Of a DNA stretch of 64,000 nucleotides, positions 47,940 through 56,859 are shown one piece after another. The notes under the pieces were generated by a model. The model had not been told where the DNA came from, did no database searches, and saw only the letters and a program-made list of their open reading frames with translations. Source of the stretch: Massilia forsythiae (lineage in GTDB: Bacteria; Pseudomonadota; Gammaproteobacteria; Burkholderiales; Burkholderiaceae_D); the NCBI RefSeq assembly GCF_012849555.1, contig NZ_CP051685.1, positions 3,720,001 to 3,784,000 on the forward strand, written 5' to 3'. How positions within the stretch are numbered: position 1 is the first letter of the stretch; each line of letters starts with the position of its first letter. A program made the position numbers and the translations under genes.

Positions 47940-48326
47940 ATGGGCCAGCTCTATTCTTCCCGCCGTGTTTTGGTCGTCGACGACAATTCGGATGCCGCCG
48001 CACTGGTGGCGGAACTGCTGTCGCTGCAGGGCTACGCCGTCGCCGTGGCGCATGGCGGCCGCGAGGCCTTGGCCGTCGCCAGGGAATTCGTGCCGGAAGT
48101 GGTGTTCCTGGATATCGGCATGCCGGAAATGGACGGCTACGAAGTCGCGACCGCGCTGCGCCGCGCCGCCTGGCTGCCGGCGCCGCGCATCGTCGCGCTG
48201 ACGGCGTGGGGCAATGCCCAGGCGCGCGCGCGCAGCGCCGCCTGCGGTTTCGACGCGCACCTGGTCAAGCCGGCGCGCGTGGATACCCTGCTGAGCGAAG
48301 CGGCGTCCGGGCACCAGGTCCATTGA
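47940..48326 (+). CDS. Stand-alone CheY-like receiver protein
   Basis: A 128-residue single receiver domain with all catalytic residues: VLVVDDNSD, phospho-acceptor Asp in VVFLDIGMPEMDGYE near residue 58, Thr in ALTAWG and Lys in HLVKPARV. ATG at 47940 is chosen because it lies just before the domain and 34 bases after a strong promoter; the frame is open upstream to 47862. Divergent from an RsbRD-type kinase, which is a candidate phosphodonor. Confidence 0.88.
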   Translation: MGQLYSSRRVLVVDDNSDAAALVAELLSLQGYAVAVAHGGREALAVAREFVPEVVFLDIGMPEMDGYEVATALRRAAWLPAPRIVALTAWGNAQARARSAACGFDAHLVKPARVDTLLSEAASGHQVH

Positions 48327-48405
48327 CGCCTTCCGCAGCGCCGTCCGGGCGGCTGCGGGCCATGGTGTATATTGCCGGTCGGTTCGACCACATTGATTCT
48401 TCGGC

Positions 48406-49911
48406 ATGTCTCCAGCTTTACTGTTCTGCATCCTGATCGGCTATTTCGCGCTGCTGCTCGGCGTCGCCTGGGCCACCGCGCGCCATGCCGACAACAACGC
48501 CTTTTTCATCGGTAACAAGAGCAGCAACTGGATGCTGGTCGCCTTCGGCATGGTCGGCACCACGCTGTCCGGCGCCACCTTCATCAGCGTGCCGGGCGCG
48601 GTCGGCGCCGACGGCTTCGGCTACCTGCAGATCCTGATCGGCTACGTGGCCGGCTACGTCGCCGTGGCCTACCTGCTGCTGCCGCTGTATTACCGCATGG
48701 GGCTGACCTCGATCTACCATTACCTGGACGTGCGCCTGGGCCGGCGCGCCTACCAGAGCGGGGCCGGCTTCTTCATCCTCTCGCGCCTGTTCGGCGCCAC
48801 CGCGCGCCTGTACCTGGTGGTGGCGGTGCTGCAATCGATCATCCTCGACAGCCTGGGCGTGCCGTTCTGGCTGACCACCCTGGTCATCCTCGGCATGATC
48901 CTGCTGTATACCTACCGCGGCGGCGTCAAGACCATCGTCTGGACCGACACGCTGCAGACCAGCTGCATGCTGTTCGGCCTGTTCGCCTGCGTGGCCTGGC
49001 TGCTCGGCCAGCTCGATTTGTCGCCGGCGCAGGCGCTGGCGCGCATGCACGAGCAGGGGCTGGCGCGCGTGTTCACGCTGGATGCGAACAGCCCCGGCTT
49101 CTGGCTCAAGCAGATCGTGGCCGGCATCTTCATCGTCATCACCATGACCGGCCTGGACCAGGAAATGATGCAGAAGACGATCTCGGTGAAGACCCTGCGC
49201 GACTCGCAGAAGAACCTGCTCGCCCTGACTGCGGTGCTGGTGGTGGTGCTGTGCTCGTTCCTGTTCCTGGGCGGCCTGCTGTACCTGGTTGCGCCCACGG
49301 TGGGCGTGACGGCGAGCGGCGACAAGATCTTTTCCACGATCGTGATGGGCCACCTGCCGGCGGCGGTGCAGATCGTCTTCCTGGTCGCGCTGGTCTCGGC
49401 GCTGTTCCCGAGCGCCGACGGCGCCATCACCGCGCTGACGTCCACCTTCTGCATCGACATCCTCGGCATCCAGCGCCGCACCGACCTGTCCGAAGCCGGC
49501 CGCGTGCGCCTGCGCCGCCGCGTGCACCTGGCGTTCGCGCTGCTGTTCCTGGTGATAGTGCTGGTGTTCAAATTGGTGGACAATCCCAGCATGATCAACG
49601 TGATCCTCAAACTGGCCGGCTATACCTACGGTCCCTTGCTGGGCCTGTTCGCCTTCGGCATGTTCACGCGGCGCGTGCTGGCGGACCGCCTGGTGCCGCT
49701 GGTGACGGTCGGCGCGCCGCTGCTGTGCGCGCTGCTGGAGTTTAACCAGCGTATCCTGCTCGGCAGTTACCGCCTCGGCCTGGAACTCTTGATCGTCAAC
49801 GGCGCGCTGGTGTTCGCCGGGCTGCTGGCGATCTCGCGCCGCCGCACGGACGCCGAGGCCGCTGCCGATGCCGATGCCGCCCCGGCGGTTTCCGGCAAGC
49901 TCGCCGGCTGA
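48406..49911 (+). CDS. Sodium:solute symporter (SSS family)
   Basis: A 501-residue transporter with about 13 membrane helices. SSS family motifs include the helix-1 region GTTLSGATFISVPGAVGADG near residue 52, YTYRGGVKTIVWTDTLQTS near 165 and SADGAITALTSTFCIDIL near 340, whose Ser/Thr residues form the Na+ site in this family. Substrate (sugar, amino acid, organic acid or other) cannot be read from sequence. sppA starts 35 bases after its stop. Confidence 0.9.
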   Translation: MSPALLFCILIGYFALLLGVAWATARHADNNAFFIGNKSSNWMLVAFGMVGTTLSGATFISVPGAVGADGFGYLQILIGYVAGYVAVAYLLLPLYYRMGLTSIYHYLDVRLGRRAYQSGAGFFILSRLFGATARLYLVVAVLQSIILDSLGVPFWLTTLVILGMILLYTYRGGVKTIVWTDTLQTSCMLFGLFACVAWLLGQLDLSPAQALARMHEQGLARVFTLDANSPGFWLKQIVAGIFIVITMTGLDQEMMQKTISVKTLRDSQKNLLALTAVLVVVLCSFLFLGGLLYLVAPTVGVTASGDKIFSTIVMGHLPAAVQIVFLVALVSALFPSADGAITALTSTFCIDILGIQRRTDLSEAGRVRLRRRVHLAFALLFLVIVLVFKLVDNPSMINVILKLAGYTYGPLLGLFAFGMFTRRVLADRLVPLVTVGAPLLCALLEFNQRILLGSYRLGLELLIVNGALVFAGLLAISRRRTDAEAAADADAAPAVSGKLAG

Positions 49912-49946
49912 CCGGCCCAATCCAATTTCAACCAAGCGGAGTTTCG

Positions 49947-51833
49947 ATGTCATCCAAGCCCAAGTCTTCCCTGCGCCGCGGAATCGGCGCGTTCTGGCGC
50001 GGCCTCGACGCCACCCGCCGTTTCCTGCTGAACCTGCTGTTCCTGCTGTTCCTGATCGTGCTGCTGTGGGCGATCTTCGGCGGCGGCCTGAAACCGCTGG
50101 CGCCGAAGACGGCGCTGGTGCTGGACCTGAAGGGCGAGCTGGTCGAGGAACGCGCCGGCAGCGTGCGCGATTCGCTGGTGGCCGGCCTGAGCGGTAATGC
50201 GCGCCACCTGGTGCAGCTGCGCGACGTGCTCACCGCACTGGACAGCGCCGCCAAGGACGCCAGCATCAACAGCGTGGTGCTGCTGCTGGACGAACTGGAT
50301 GGCGGCGGCCTGGCCTCGCTGCGCGAGATCGGCGCCGCGGTCGAGCGGGTGAAAGCGGCCGGCAAGCCGGTGGTGGCCTGGGGCGGCAGCTTCGACCAGA
50401 AGCGCTACCTGGTGGCGTCGCACGCCAGCGAGGTCTACCTGCACCCGATGGGCATGGTGATGATCGAGGGCTTCGGCCACCACCGCAACTACTACCGCGA
50501 CGCGCTCGACAAGGTCGGCGTCACGGTCAACCTGATCAAGGTGGGCACGTATAAAAGCTTTGCCGAGCCGTACATCGGCAACGGCCCGTCGCCGGCGGCG
50601 CAGGAGGCCGACAGCTTCCTGTACAACGCCCTGTGGACCAACTACACGAACGAGGTGGAAAAGGCGCGCAAGCTGGCGCCGGGCGCGCTGGCGGCCGGCA
50701 TCGAGCAGCTGCCGCAGCTGATGGCGGCGGCCAACGGCAACGCCGCCAAGGTGGCGCTCGACGCCAGGCTGATCGACGGCGTCAAGACCCGCGACGAAGT
50801 GCGCGCCATGATGGTCAAGCGCGGCGCCTGGGACGAGGCCAACAAGACCTTCCGCCAGGTCGGCCTGGACGACTACGTCGGCCGCCATCAGCCGAAGATG
50901 ACCGGCGACGCGGTGGCGGTGGTGGTCGCGGCCGGCGACATCACCGACGGCACCGGCGGCCCCGGCATGGTCGGCGCCCAGACCACCTCGAACCTGATCC
51001 GCACCGCGCGCGAGGACAAGCAGGTCAAGGCGATCGTGCTGCGCGTGAATTCGCCGGGCGGCAGCGCCTTCGGCTCGGAACTGATCCGGCGCGAGCTGGA
51101 ACTGGCGCGCGCCGCCGGCAAGCCGGTGGTGGTGTCGATGGGCGACGTGGCCGCTTCCGGCGGCTACTGGATCTCGATGGCGGCTGACGAGGTGATCGCC
51201 GACCAGTCGACCGTGACCGGCTCGATCGGCGTGTTCGCGATCTTGCCGACCGCGGAAAAGGTGGGCGACAAGCTGGGCATCCACACCGCCGGCGTGACCA
51301 CCACCTGGCTGGCCGACGCCTACAACCCGCTGCGTCCGCTGGACCCGCGCTTCAGCCAGCTGATCCAGTCCAGCATCAACCACGTGTACGACGAATTCAC
51401 CACCAAGGCCGCGATCGCGCGCCGCACCTCGCCGGAAAAGATCGACGCCGTCGGCCAGGGCCGCGTGTGGACCGGCGCGCAAGCCAGGGAGCGCGGCCTG
51501 GTCGACCGCCTGGGCAGCTACGACGACGCCCTGCGTTCGGCGGCGAAGCGCGCCCACCTGGGCGACGACTTCCGCGTGGCCTATGCCGAACGTCCGGGCT
51601 CGCTGGCCGAGCGCTTCCTGGAACGCCTCGGCTTTTCCGACGTGCAGGTGCTGAACGTGCAGGTGAAACTGGGCCTGCTGCCGGACCCGGCCGCCGACGC
51701 GGCGCTGGCGTCCACCGCCTTGTCGGCCGGCGCCGTGGGCGGCGTGGCGCGCGACCTCGGCTGGCTGTCGCGCGTGGCCGCACGGCGCGAGCCGTTCGCG
51801 GCGGTGACGCATTGCTTGTGCGAGATTCCTTGA
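49947..51833 (+). CDS. sppA: Signal peptide peptidase SppA, 67K type
   Basis: A 628-residue inner-membrane protease that degrades cleaved signal peptides. A single N-terminal membrane anchor (residues 30-50) precedes two tandem ClpP-like domains. The catalytic Lys is in VGTYKSFAEPY (residue 203) of the first domain and the nucleophile Ser in VAASGGYW (residue 404) of the second, followed by TVTGSIGVF. Length matches E. coli SppA (618). A strong terminator lies about 230 bases downstream. Confidence 0.95.
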   Translation: MSSKPKSSLRRGIGAFWRGLDATRRFLLNLLFLLFLIVLLWAIFGGGLKPLAPKTALVLDLKGELVEERAGSVRDSLVAGLSGNARHLVQLRDVLTALDSAAKDASINSVVLLLDELDGGGLASLREIGAAVERVKAAGKPVVAWGGSFDQKRYLVASHASEVYLHPMGMVMIEGFGHHRNYYRDALDKVGVTVNLIKVGTYKSFAEPYIGNGPSPAAQEADSFLYNALWTNYTNEVEKARKLAPGALAAGIEQLPQLMAAANGNAAKVALDARLIDGVKTRDEVRAMMVKRGAWDEANKTFRQVGLDDYVGRHQPKMTGDAVAVVVAAGDITDGTGGPGMVGAQTTSNLIRTAREDKQVKAIVLRVNSPGGSAFGSELIRRELELARAAGKPVVVSMGDVAASGGYWISMAADEVIADQSTVTGSIGVFAILPTAEKVGDKLGIHTAGVTTTWLADAYNPLRPLDPRFSQLIQSSINHVYDEFTTKAAIARRTSPEKIDAVGQGRVWTGAQARERGLVDRLGSYDDALRSAAKRAHLGDDFRVAYAERPGSLAERFLERLGFSDVQVLNVQVKLGLLPDPAADAALASTALSAGAVGGVARDLGWLSRVAARREPFAAVTHCLCEIP

Positions 51834-51862
51834 AGGCGTTTTGAGTTGATGGCCCAAAAACC

Positions 51863-52012
51863 GTCGTTCCAGGCATTGCCTGAAACGACTCCCCGCGCAG
51901 GCGGGGACCCATGCTGAGTCTACAAAGTCGGCATCGTCAAAGTATTCGAGTAATTTCCGATATATCGAATTTGGTCGCTCAGTATGGGTCCCCGCCTTCG
52001 CGGGGACGACGG
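51863..52012. repeat. REP-like palindrome cluster downstream of sppA
   Basis: Three hairpins. The first (51863-51889) is a near-perfect 13-bp inverted repeat, GTCGTTCCAGGCA against TGCCTGAAACGAC. The next, CCCCGC-GCAG-GCGGGG (51891-51906), is followed by ACCCATGCTGAG. The third, CCCCGC-CTTC-GCGGGG (51990-52005), is preceded by the inverted CTCAGTATGGGT. The last two are the same unit in opposite orientation and match the family at 12526-12653. Confidence 0.75.
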
Positions 52013-52060
52013 GGTATGGGTTTGTAACAGTATGTACACCGGCAAACCCCTGCCGGCATG

Positions 52061-52090
52061 ACGGGCGCAACGGCTGTTGCGCCCGTTTTT
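52061..52090 (+). terminator. Intrinsic terminator downstream of sppA
   Basis: A perfect 11-bp stem (ACGGGCGCAAC / GTTGCGCCCGT) with a GGCT loop followed by TTTT. It should end the symporter-sppA transcript and insulate the efflux operon. Confidence 0.88.
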
Positions 52091-52289
52091 GTTTCCATTT
52101 CCCGCCTTCAGGCAGTCATCGGTGTCAAATCGTGTAAAGCCCCCGCCGCCGACGCACGCCGCCGTGCCGCCGATATTGCCGCTCCGGCTATCTTCTATAC
52201 GAAATGAAACATAAGCGCGGCCCGCGCCATGCTACAGTCGCTGGACTTTTTTTATCGTGCATTCGCACGCCCGCCCGCCAAGGACCAGC

Positions 52290-53627
52290 ATGGATTCGAC
52301 CGTCACACCCGACAAGGAAAAGACTTCCACCCAGCCCAAGCATTCGCGCCGCTCGCGCGTGATCGGCACCATCGTCGCGGTGCTCGCGATGGCCGGGCTC
52401 GGTGCGCTGGCCTGGCACCTGACCCACCGCGATCCGCAGGGCGGGGCGGGGGCGCAGGGCCAGGCCGGGCAGGGCGGCGGCGGGCCGGGCGCGGGCGGCC
52501 CCGGCGGCGGCCAGGGCGGCGGGCGCCGCGGCGCGCCGGCCACCACGGTCGGCGTCGGCAAGGCGGAGCGCACCGATATCCCGATCATCCTCGACGCGCT
52601 GGGCACGGTCACGCCGGCGGCGGTGGCCACCGTGCGCCCGCAGGTATCGGGCGTGCTGCAGAAGATCAATTTTACGGAGGGCCAGCTGGTCAAGGCCGGC
52701 CAGGTGCTGGCGATGATCGATCCGCGTCCGGCCCAGATGGCGCTGCTGCAGGCCACCGGCCAGCGCCAGCGCGACCAGGCGCAGCTGGAAAGCGCACAGG
52801 TGCTGCTGCAGCGCTACCGCACGCTGCTGGACCAGGACTCGATCGCGCGCCAGGACGTCGACACCCAGGCGGCGCTGGTCAAGCAGCTGCAAGGCACCGT
52901 CACCACCGACCGCGCCGCCGAGGGCATCGCCCAGATCAACCTCGGCTACACGCAGGTGCGCGCGCCGATCGCCGGCCGCGTCGGCCTGCGCACGGTCGAC
53001 ATCGGTAACCTGGTGAGCTCGGGCGACAGCACCGGCATCGCCGTGATCACCCAGCAATCGCCGATCGATGTCGAGTTCGCGGTGCCGCAGGACCAGCTGC
53101 CGGCGCTGCAGCAGCGCATCAACGACAACGCCACCATGGCCGCCAGCGCGCTCGACCGCACCCGCACCGACAAGCTGGCCGAGGGCCGCTTCATGGCGCT
53201 CGACAACCAGGTCGATACCCAGACCGGCACCGTGCGCGCCAAGGCGCGCTTCGGCAACGAGGGGCTGAAGCTGTTCCCGAGCCAGTTCGTCAACGTCAAG
53301 CTGCAGGTGAATACCATCAAGAATGCCGTGACGGTGCCGGTGACGGCGCTGCGCCACGGTTCCAACGCCGACTATGTGTACGTGCTGAACCAGCAGAACC
53401 GCACGGTGGCGCTGACCAACGTGAAGCGCGGCCAGGCCGCCAACGAGCGCGTGCAGATCACCGAAGGCCTGCAGGGCGGCGAGACCGTGATCACCGAAGG
53501 CGCCGACCGCCTCAAGGATGGCGCCAAGGTGACGCTGCCGGGCGACCGTCCGGCGGGCGCGCATAGCGGCACGGGCGCGGGCGACCGCCAGCAGCGCCGC
53601 CGCCAGCAGGAGGGCAGCGCGCAATGA
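52290..53627 (+). CDS. mdtA: RND efflux periplasmic adaptor, MdtA-like
   Basis: A 445-residue membrane-fusion protein that links the RND pumps to the outer-membrane factor. It has an N-terminal anchor (VIGTIVAVLAMAGLGALAWHL, residues 26-46), a Gly/Gln-rich linker (55-90), a lipoyl-like domain (VRPQVSGVLQKINFTEGQLV), a helical hairpin and a beta-barrel (VRAPIAGRVGLRTVDIGNLV). The start at 52290 follows AAGGA; an upstream reading from 52257 adds eleven residues. First gene of a four-gene operon. Confidence 0.92.
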   Translation: MDSTVTPDKEKTSTQPKHSRRSRVIGTIVAVLAMAGLGALAWHLTHRDPQGGAGAQGQAGQGGGGPGAGGPGGGQGGGRRGAPATTVGVGKAERTDIPIILDALGTVTPAAVATVRPQVSGVLQKINFTEGQLVKAGQVLAMIDPRPAQMALLQATGQRQRDQAQLESAQVLLQRYRTLLDQDSIARQDVDTQAALVKQLQGTVTTDRAAEGIAQINLGYTQVRAPIAGRVGLRTVDIGNLVSSGDSTGIAVITQQSPIDVEFAVPQDQLPALQQRINDNATMAASALDRTRTDKLAEGRFMALDNQVDTQTGTVRAKARFGNEGLKLFPSQFVNVKLQVNTIKNAVTVPVTALRHGSNADYVYVLNQQNRTVALTNVKRGQAANERVQITEGLQGGETVITEGADRLKDGAKVTLPGDRPAGAHSGTGAGDRQQRRRQQEGSAQ

Positions 53628-53658
53628 GGTTTGAACAACGCGCGCGCCGGGAGCAGCC

Positions 53659-56600
53659 ATGAGTCCATCCGCACCCTTCATCCGCCGCCCGGTCGCCACC
53701 GCGCTGCTGATGCTGGCGATCGTGCTGGCCGGCCTGGTCGGCTATAAACTGCTGCCGCTGTCGGCGCTGCCGCAGGTCGACTTCCCGACCATCCAGGTGC
53801 AGACGCTGTATCCGGGCGCCAGTCCGGAAGTGATGGCGCGCACCGTCACCGCGCCGCTGGAGCGCCAGTTCGGCCAGATGGCCGGCCTGTCGCGCATGAG
53901 TTCCACCAGCGCCGCCGGCGTGTCCGTGATCACGCTGCAGTTCGGCCTGGGCGAGACGCTCGACGTGGCCGAGCAGGAAGTGCAGGCGGCGATCAACGCC
54001 GGCGGCTCGCTGCTGCCGACCGACCTGCCGGCGCCGCCGGTGTACGCCAAGGTCAATCCGGCCGACGCGCCGGTGCTGACCCTGGCCATCACCTCGGACA
54101 CCATGCCGCTGACCGAGGTGCAGAACCTGGTCAACACGCGCCTGGCGCTGAAGATCAGCCAGGTGACCGGCGTCGGCCTGGTGTCGCTGCAGGGCGGCCA
54201 GCGCCCGGCGGTGCGCATCCAGGCGAATACCGATGCGCTGGCTTCCTACGGCCTGGGCCTGGACACGCTGCGCACCGCGATCACCAACGCCAACGCCAAC
54301 AGCGCCAAGGGCAGCTTCGACGGCCCCTCGCGCGCCTACACCATCAACGCCAACGACCAGCTGCTGACGGTGCCCGACTACAAGGGGCTGATCGTCGCCT
54401 ACCGCAACGGCGCGCCGGTGCGTCTGTCCGACGTGGCGCAGGTGGTCGACAGCGCCGAGAACGTCAAGCTGGGCGCCTGGGCCGGCATGAAGCCGGCCAT
54501 CATCCTCAACGTGCAGCGCCAGCCGGGCGCCAACGTGATCGCCACCGTGGACGCCATCAAGGAGCGCCTGCCCGAGCTGCAGGCCGGCCTGCCGCAGAAC
54601 GTGCGCCTGGACGTGCTGTCCGACCGCACCACCGGCATCCGCGCCTCGGTCGAGCACGTGCAGATCGAGCTGGTGCTGGCGGTGCTGCTGGTGGTGCTGG
54701 TGATCTTCGCCTTCTTGCACAGCGTCCGCGCCACCGTCATCGCCAGCCTGGCGGTGCCGATCTCGCTGGTGGGCAGCTTCGGCGTGATGTACCTGCTCGG
54801 CTACAGCCTGAACAATCTGTCGCTGATGGCGCTGACCATCGCTACCGGCTTCGTGGTCGACGACGCCATCGTCATGATCGAGAACATCTCGCGCTACATC
54901 GAGGAAGGCGAGAAGCCGATGGACGCGGCCCTCAAGGGCGCGACCCAGATCGGCTTCACCATCATCTCGCTGACGGTATCGCTGATCGCGGTGCTGATCC
55001 CGCTGCTGTTCATGGGCGACGTGGTCGGCCGCCTGTTCCGCGAATTCGCGGTGACGCTGGCGATCACGATCTTGATTTCGGCGGTGGTCTCGCTGACGCT
55101 GGTGCCGATGATGTCGGCGCGCTGGCTCAAGCAGGAAGACAAGTCGCACGAAAGCGGCTTCGCCAAGAAATTCCAGGGCTTCTTCGACTGGGTCATCAAG
55201 CACTACGACCGCAGCCTGAACTGGGTGCTGGAACGCCAGGGCCTGACGCTGCTGGTGGCGCTCGGCACGGTGGCGCTGACCGCGCTGCTGTGGACCTTCA
55301 TCCCGAAGAGCCTGTTCCCGACCCAGGACACGGGGCAGTTGCAGGCGCGCGTGGAAGCGAGACAAGCGATCTCGTATGCCGCGATGGCCGAGATGCAGCA
55401 GCGCGTGGCGCGCCAGGTGCTGGCCGACCCGGACGTGGCTTCGATCAGCTCGACGGTCGGCGTGGACGCCGCCAACAACACCATGCTGCACACCGGCACC
55501 ATGCTGATCAACCTGAAGGAAGACCGCGCCGGCCAGGAAGAATTGATGGAGCGCCTGCGCCGCCGCGTGACCCAAAACGTGGCCGGCGCCACGCTGTACC
55601 TGCAGCCGACCCAGGACCTGACCATCGACGCCGAGAGCGGGCCGACCCAGTACCGCCTGTCGATCGAGGGCGCGGACACGAAAACCGTGACCGAGTGGGC
55701 CGGCAAATTGTCGGCGGCGATGGCGCGCCGCAAGGAAGTGCGCAACGTGGTGACCGATGCCGGCGCCACCGGCGCGGCGGCCTACGTCAACATCGACCGC
55801 GACAGCGCCTCGCGCCTGTCGGTGACCGCGTCCAACATCGACGACGCGCTGTACAGCGCCTACGGCCAGCGCATCGTCTCGACCATCTTCACCGAAACCA
55901 ACCAGTACCGCGTGATCCTGGAAGCGCGCCAGGACGAGCAGATGTCGCTGGAATCGCTGGCCAACCTGCAGCTGCGCACCGGGTCCGGATCGGCCACGCC
56001 GCTGTCGGCCATCGCCACCGTCACCGAGCAGGCGGCGCCGCTGCAGATCACCCACGTGGCGCAGTACCCGGCCACCACCATCGGCTTCGACACCGCCTCC
56101 GGCGTGAAGCTGGGCACGGCGGTCGCCGCGATCAAGGAAGCGGCCGCCGAGATCAAGCTGCCGGCCTCGGTGACGATGACCTTCCTGGGTGCGTCCGGCG
56201 CCTACCAGTCGTCGCTGTCGAACCAGCTGTGGCTGATCCTGGCGGCGGTGGTGTGCGTGTACATCGTGCTCGGGGTGCTGTATGAAAGCTATATCCACCC
56301 GCTGACCATCCTGTCGACGCTGCCGTCGGCCGGCGTGGGCGCGCTGCTGGCGCTGATGATCAGCGGCCAGGGCCTGGGCGTGATCGGCATCATCGGCATC
56401 ATCCTCCTGATCGGCATCGTGAAAAAGAACGCCATCATGATGATCGATTTCGCCATCGAGGCGGAGCGCGACGAGGGCAAGGACCCGCGCACCGCGATCC
56501 ACCAGGCCGCGATGCTGCGCTTCCGCCCGATCATCATGACCACGCTGGCGGCGCTGTTCGCCGCCGTGCCATTGATGCTCGGCTGGGGCGAGGGCGCCGA

Positions 56601-56859
56601 GCTGCGCCGGCCGCTCGGCCTGGCCATCTTCGGCGGCCTGATCGTCAGCCAGCTGCTGACCCTGTTCACCACGCCGGTGATCTACCTGTCGTTCGACCGC
56701 CTGGCGCGGCGCTGGGGCGGCCAGCCGCCGGCCAAGCCGCACAGCGGCGCCAAGCCCGGACCGGACGGCGGGCAGAAGGGCAAGCCGCCGCATGAACACC
56801 AGCCGCAAGAGCCGGCCCTGCTGAAACCGCCGGTGAATGCGCGCGAGGCCGACGCATGA
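53659..56859 (+). CDS. mdtB: RND multidrug efflux permease, MdtB-like
   Basis: A 1066-residue inner-membrane proton-driven exporter of the HAE1 family with 12 membrane helices and two large periplasmic loops. It opens with [20 protein letters not shown] and [20 protein letters not shown]; helix 4 carries the proton-relay aspartates in [14 protein letters not shown] near residue 400. Sequence and tandem arrangement with a second permease match MdtB of MdtABC, which forms a heterotrimer with MdtC and exports bile salts, novobiocin and other compounds in E. coli. The stop overlaps mdtC (ATGA). Confidence 0.93.
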   Translation: MSPSAPFIRRPVATALLMLAIVLAGLVGYKLLPLSALPQVDFPTIQVQTLYPGASPEVMARTVTAPLERQFGQMAGLSRMSSTSAAGVSVITLQFGLGETLDVAEQEVQAAINAGGSLLPTDLPAPPVYAKVNPADAPVLTLAITSDTMPLTEVQNLVNTRLALKISQVTGVGLVSLQGGQRPAVRIQANTDALASYGLGLDTLRTAITNANANSAKGSFDGPSRAYTINANDQLLTVPDYKGLIVAYRNGAPVRLSDVAQVVDSAENVKLGAWAGMKPAIILNVQRQPGANVIATVDAIKERLPELQAGLPQNVRLDVLSDRTTGIRASVEHVQIELVLAVLLVVLVIFAFLHSVRATVIASLAVPISLVGSFGVMYLLGYSLNNLSLMALTIATGFVVDDAIVMIENISRYIEEGEKPMDAALKGATQIGFTIISLTVSLIAVLIPLLFMGDVVGRLFREFAVTLAITILISAVVSLTLVPMMSARWLKQEDKSHESGFAKKFQGFFDWVIKHYDRSLNWVLERQGLTLLVALGTVALTALLWTFIPKSLFPTQDTGQLQARVEARQAISYAAMAEMQQRVARQVLADPDVASISSTVGVDAANNTMLHTGTMLINLKEDRAGQEELMERLRRRVTQNVAGATLYLQPTQDLTIDAESGPTQYRLSIEGADTKTVTEWAGKLSAAMARRKEVRNVVTDAGATGAAAYVNIDRDSASRLSVTASNIDDALYSAYGQRIVSTIFTETNQYRVILEARQDEQMSLESLANLQLRTGSGSATPLSAIATVTEQAAPLQITHVAQYPATTIGFDTASGVKLGTAVAAIKEAAAEIKLPASVTMTFLGASGAYQSSLSNQLWLILAAVVCVYIVLGVLYESYIHPLTILSTLPSAGVGALLALMISGQGLGVIGIIGIILLIGIVKKNAIMMIDFAIEAERDEGKDPRTAIHQAAMLRFRPIIMTTLAALFAAVPLMLGWGEGAELRRPLGLAIFGGLIVSQLLTLFTTPVIYLSFDRLARRWGGQPPAKPHSGAKPGPDGGQKGKPPHEHQPQEPALLKPPVNAREADA

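Larger units (their letters stand above)
51834..52289. other. Gene-free region between sppA and the mdt operon
   Basis: About 455 bases without a coding region: a REP-like repeat cluster (51863-52012), an intrinsic terminator (52061-52090), and then the leader of the efflux operon, where no confident promoter hexamers were fixed. Confidence 0.6.
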
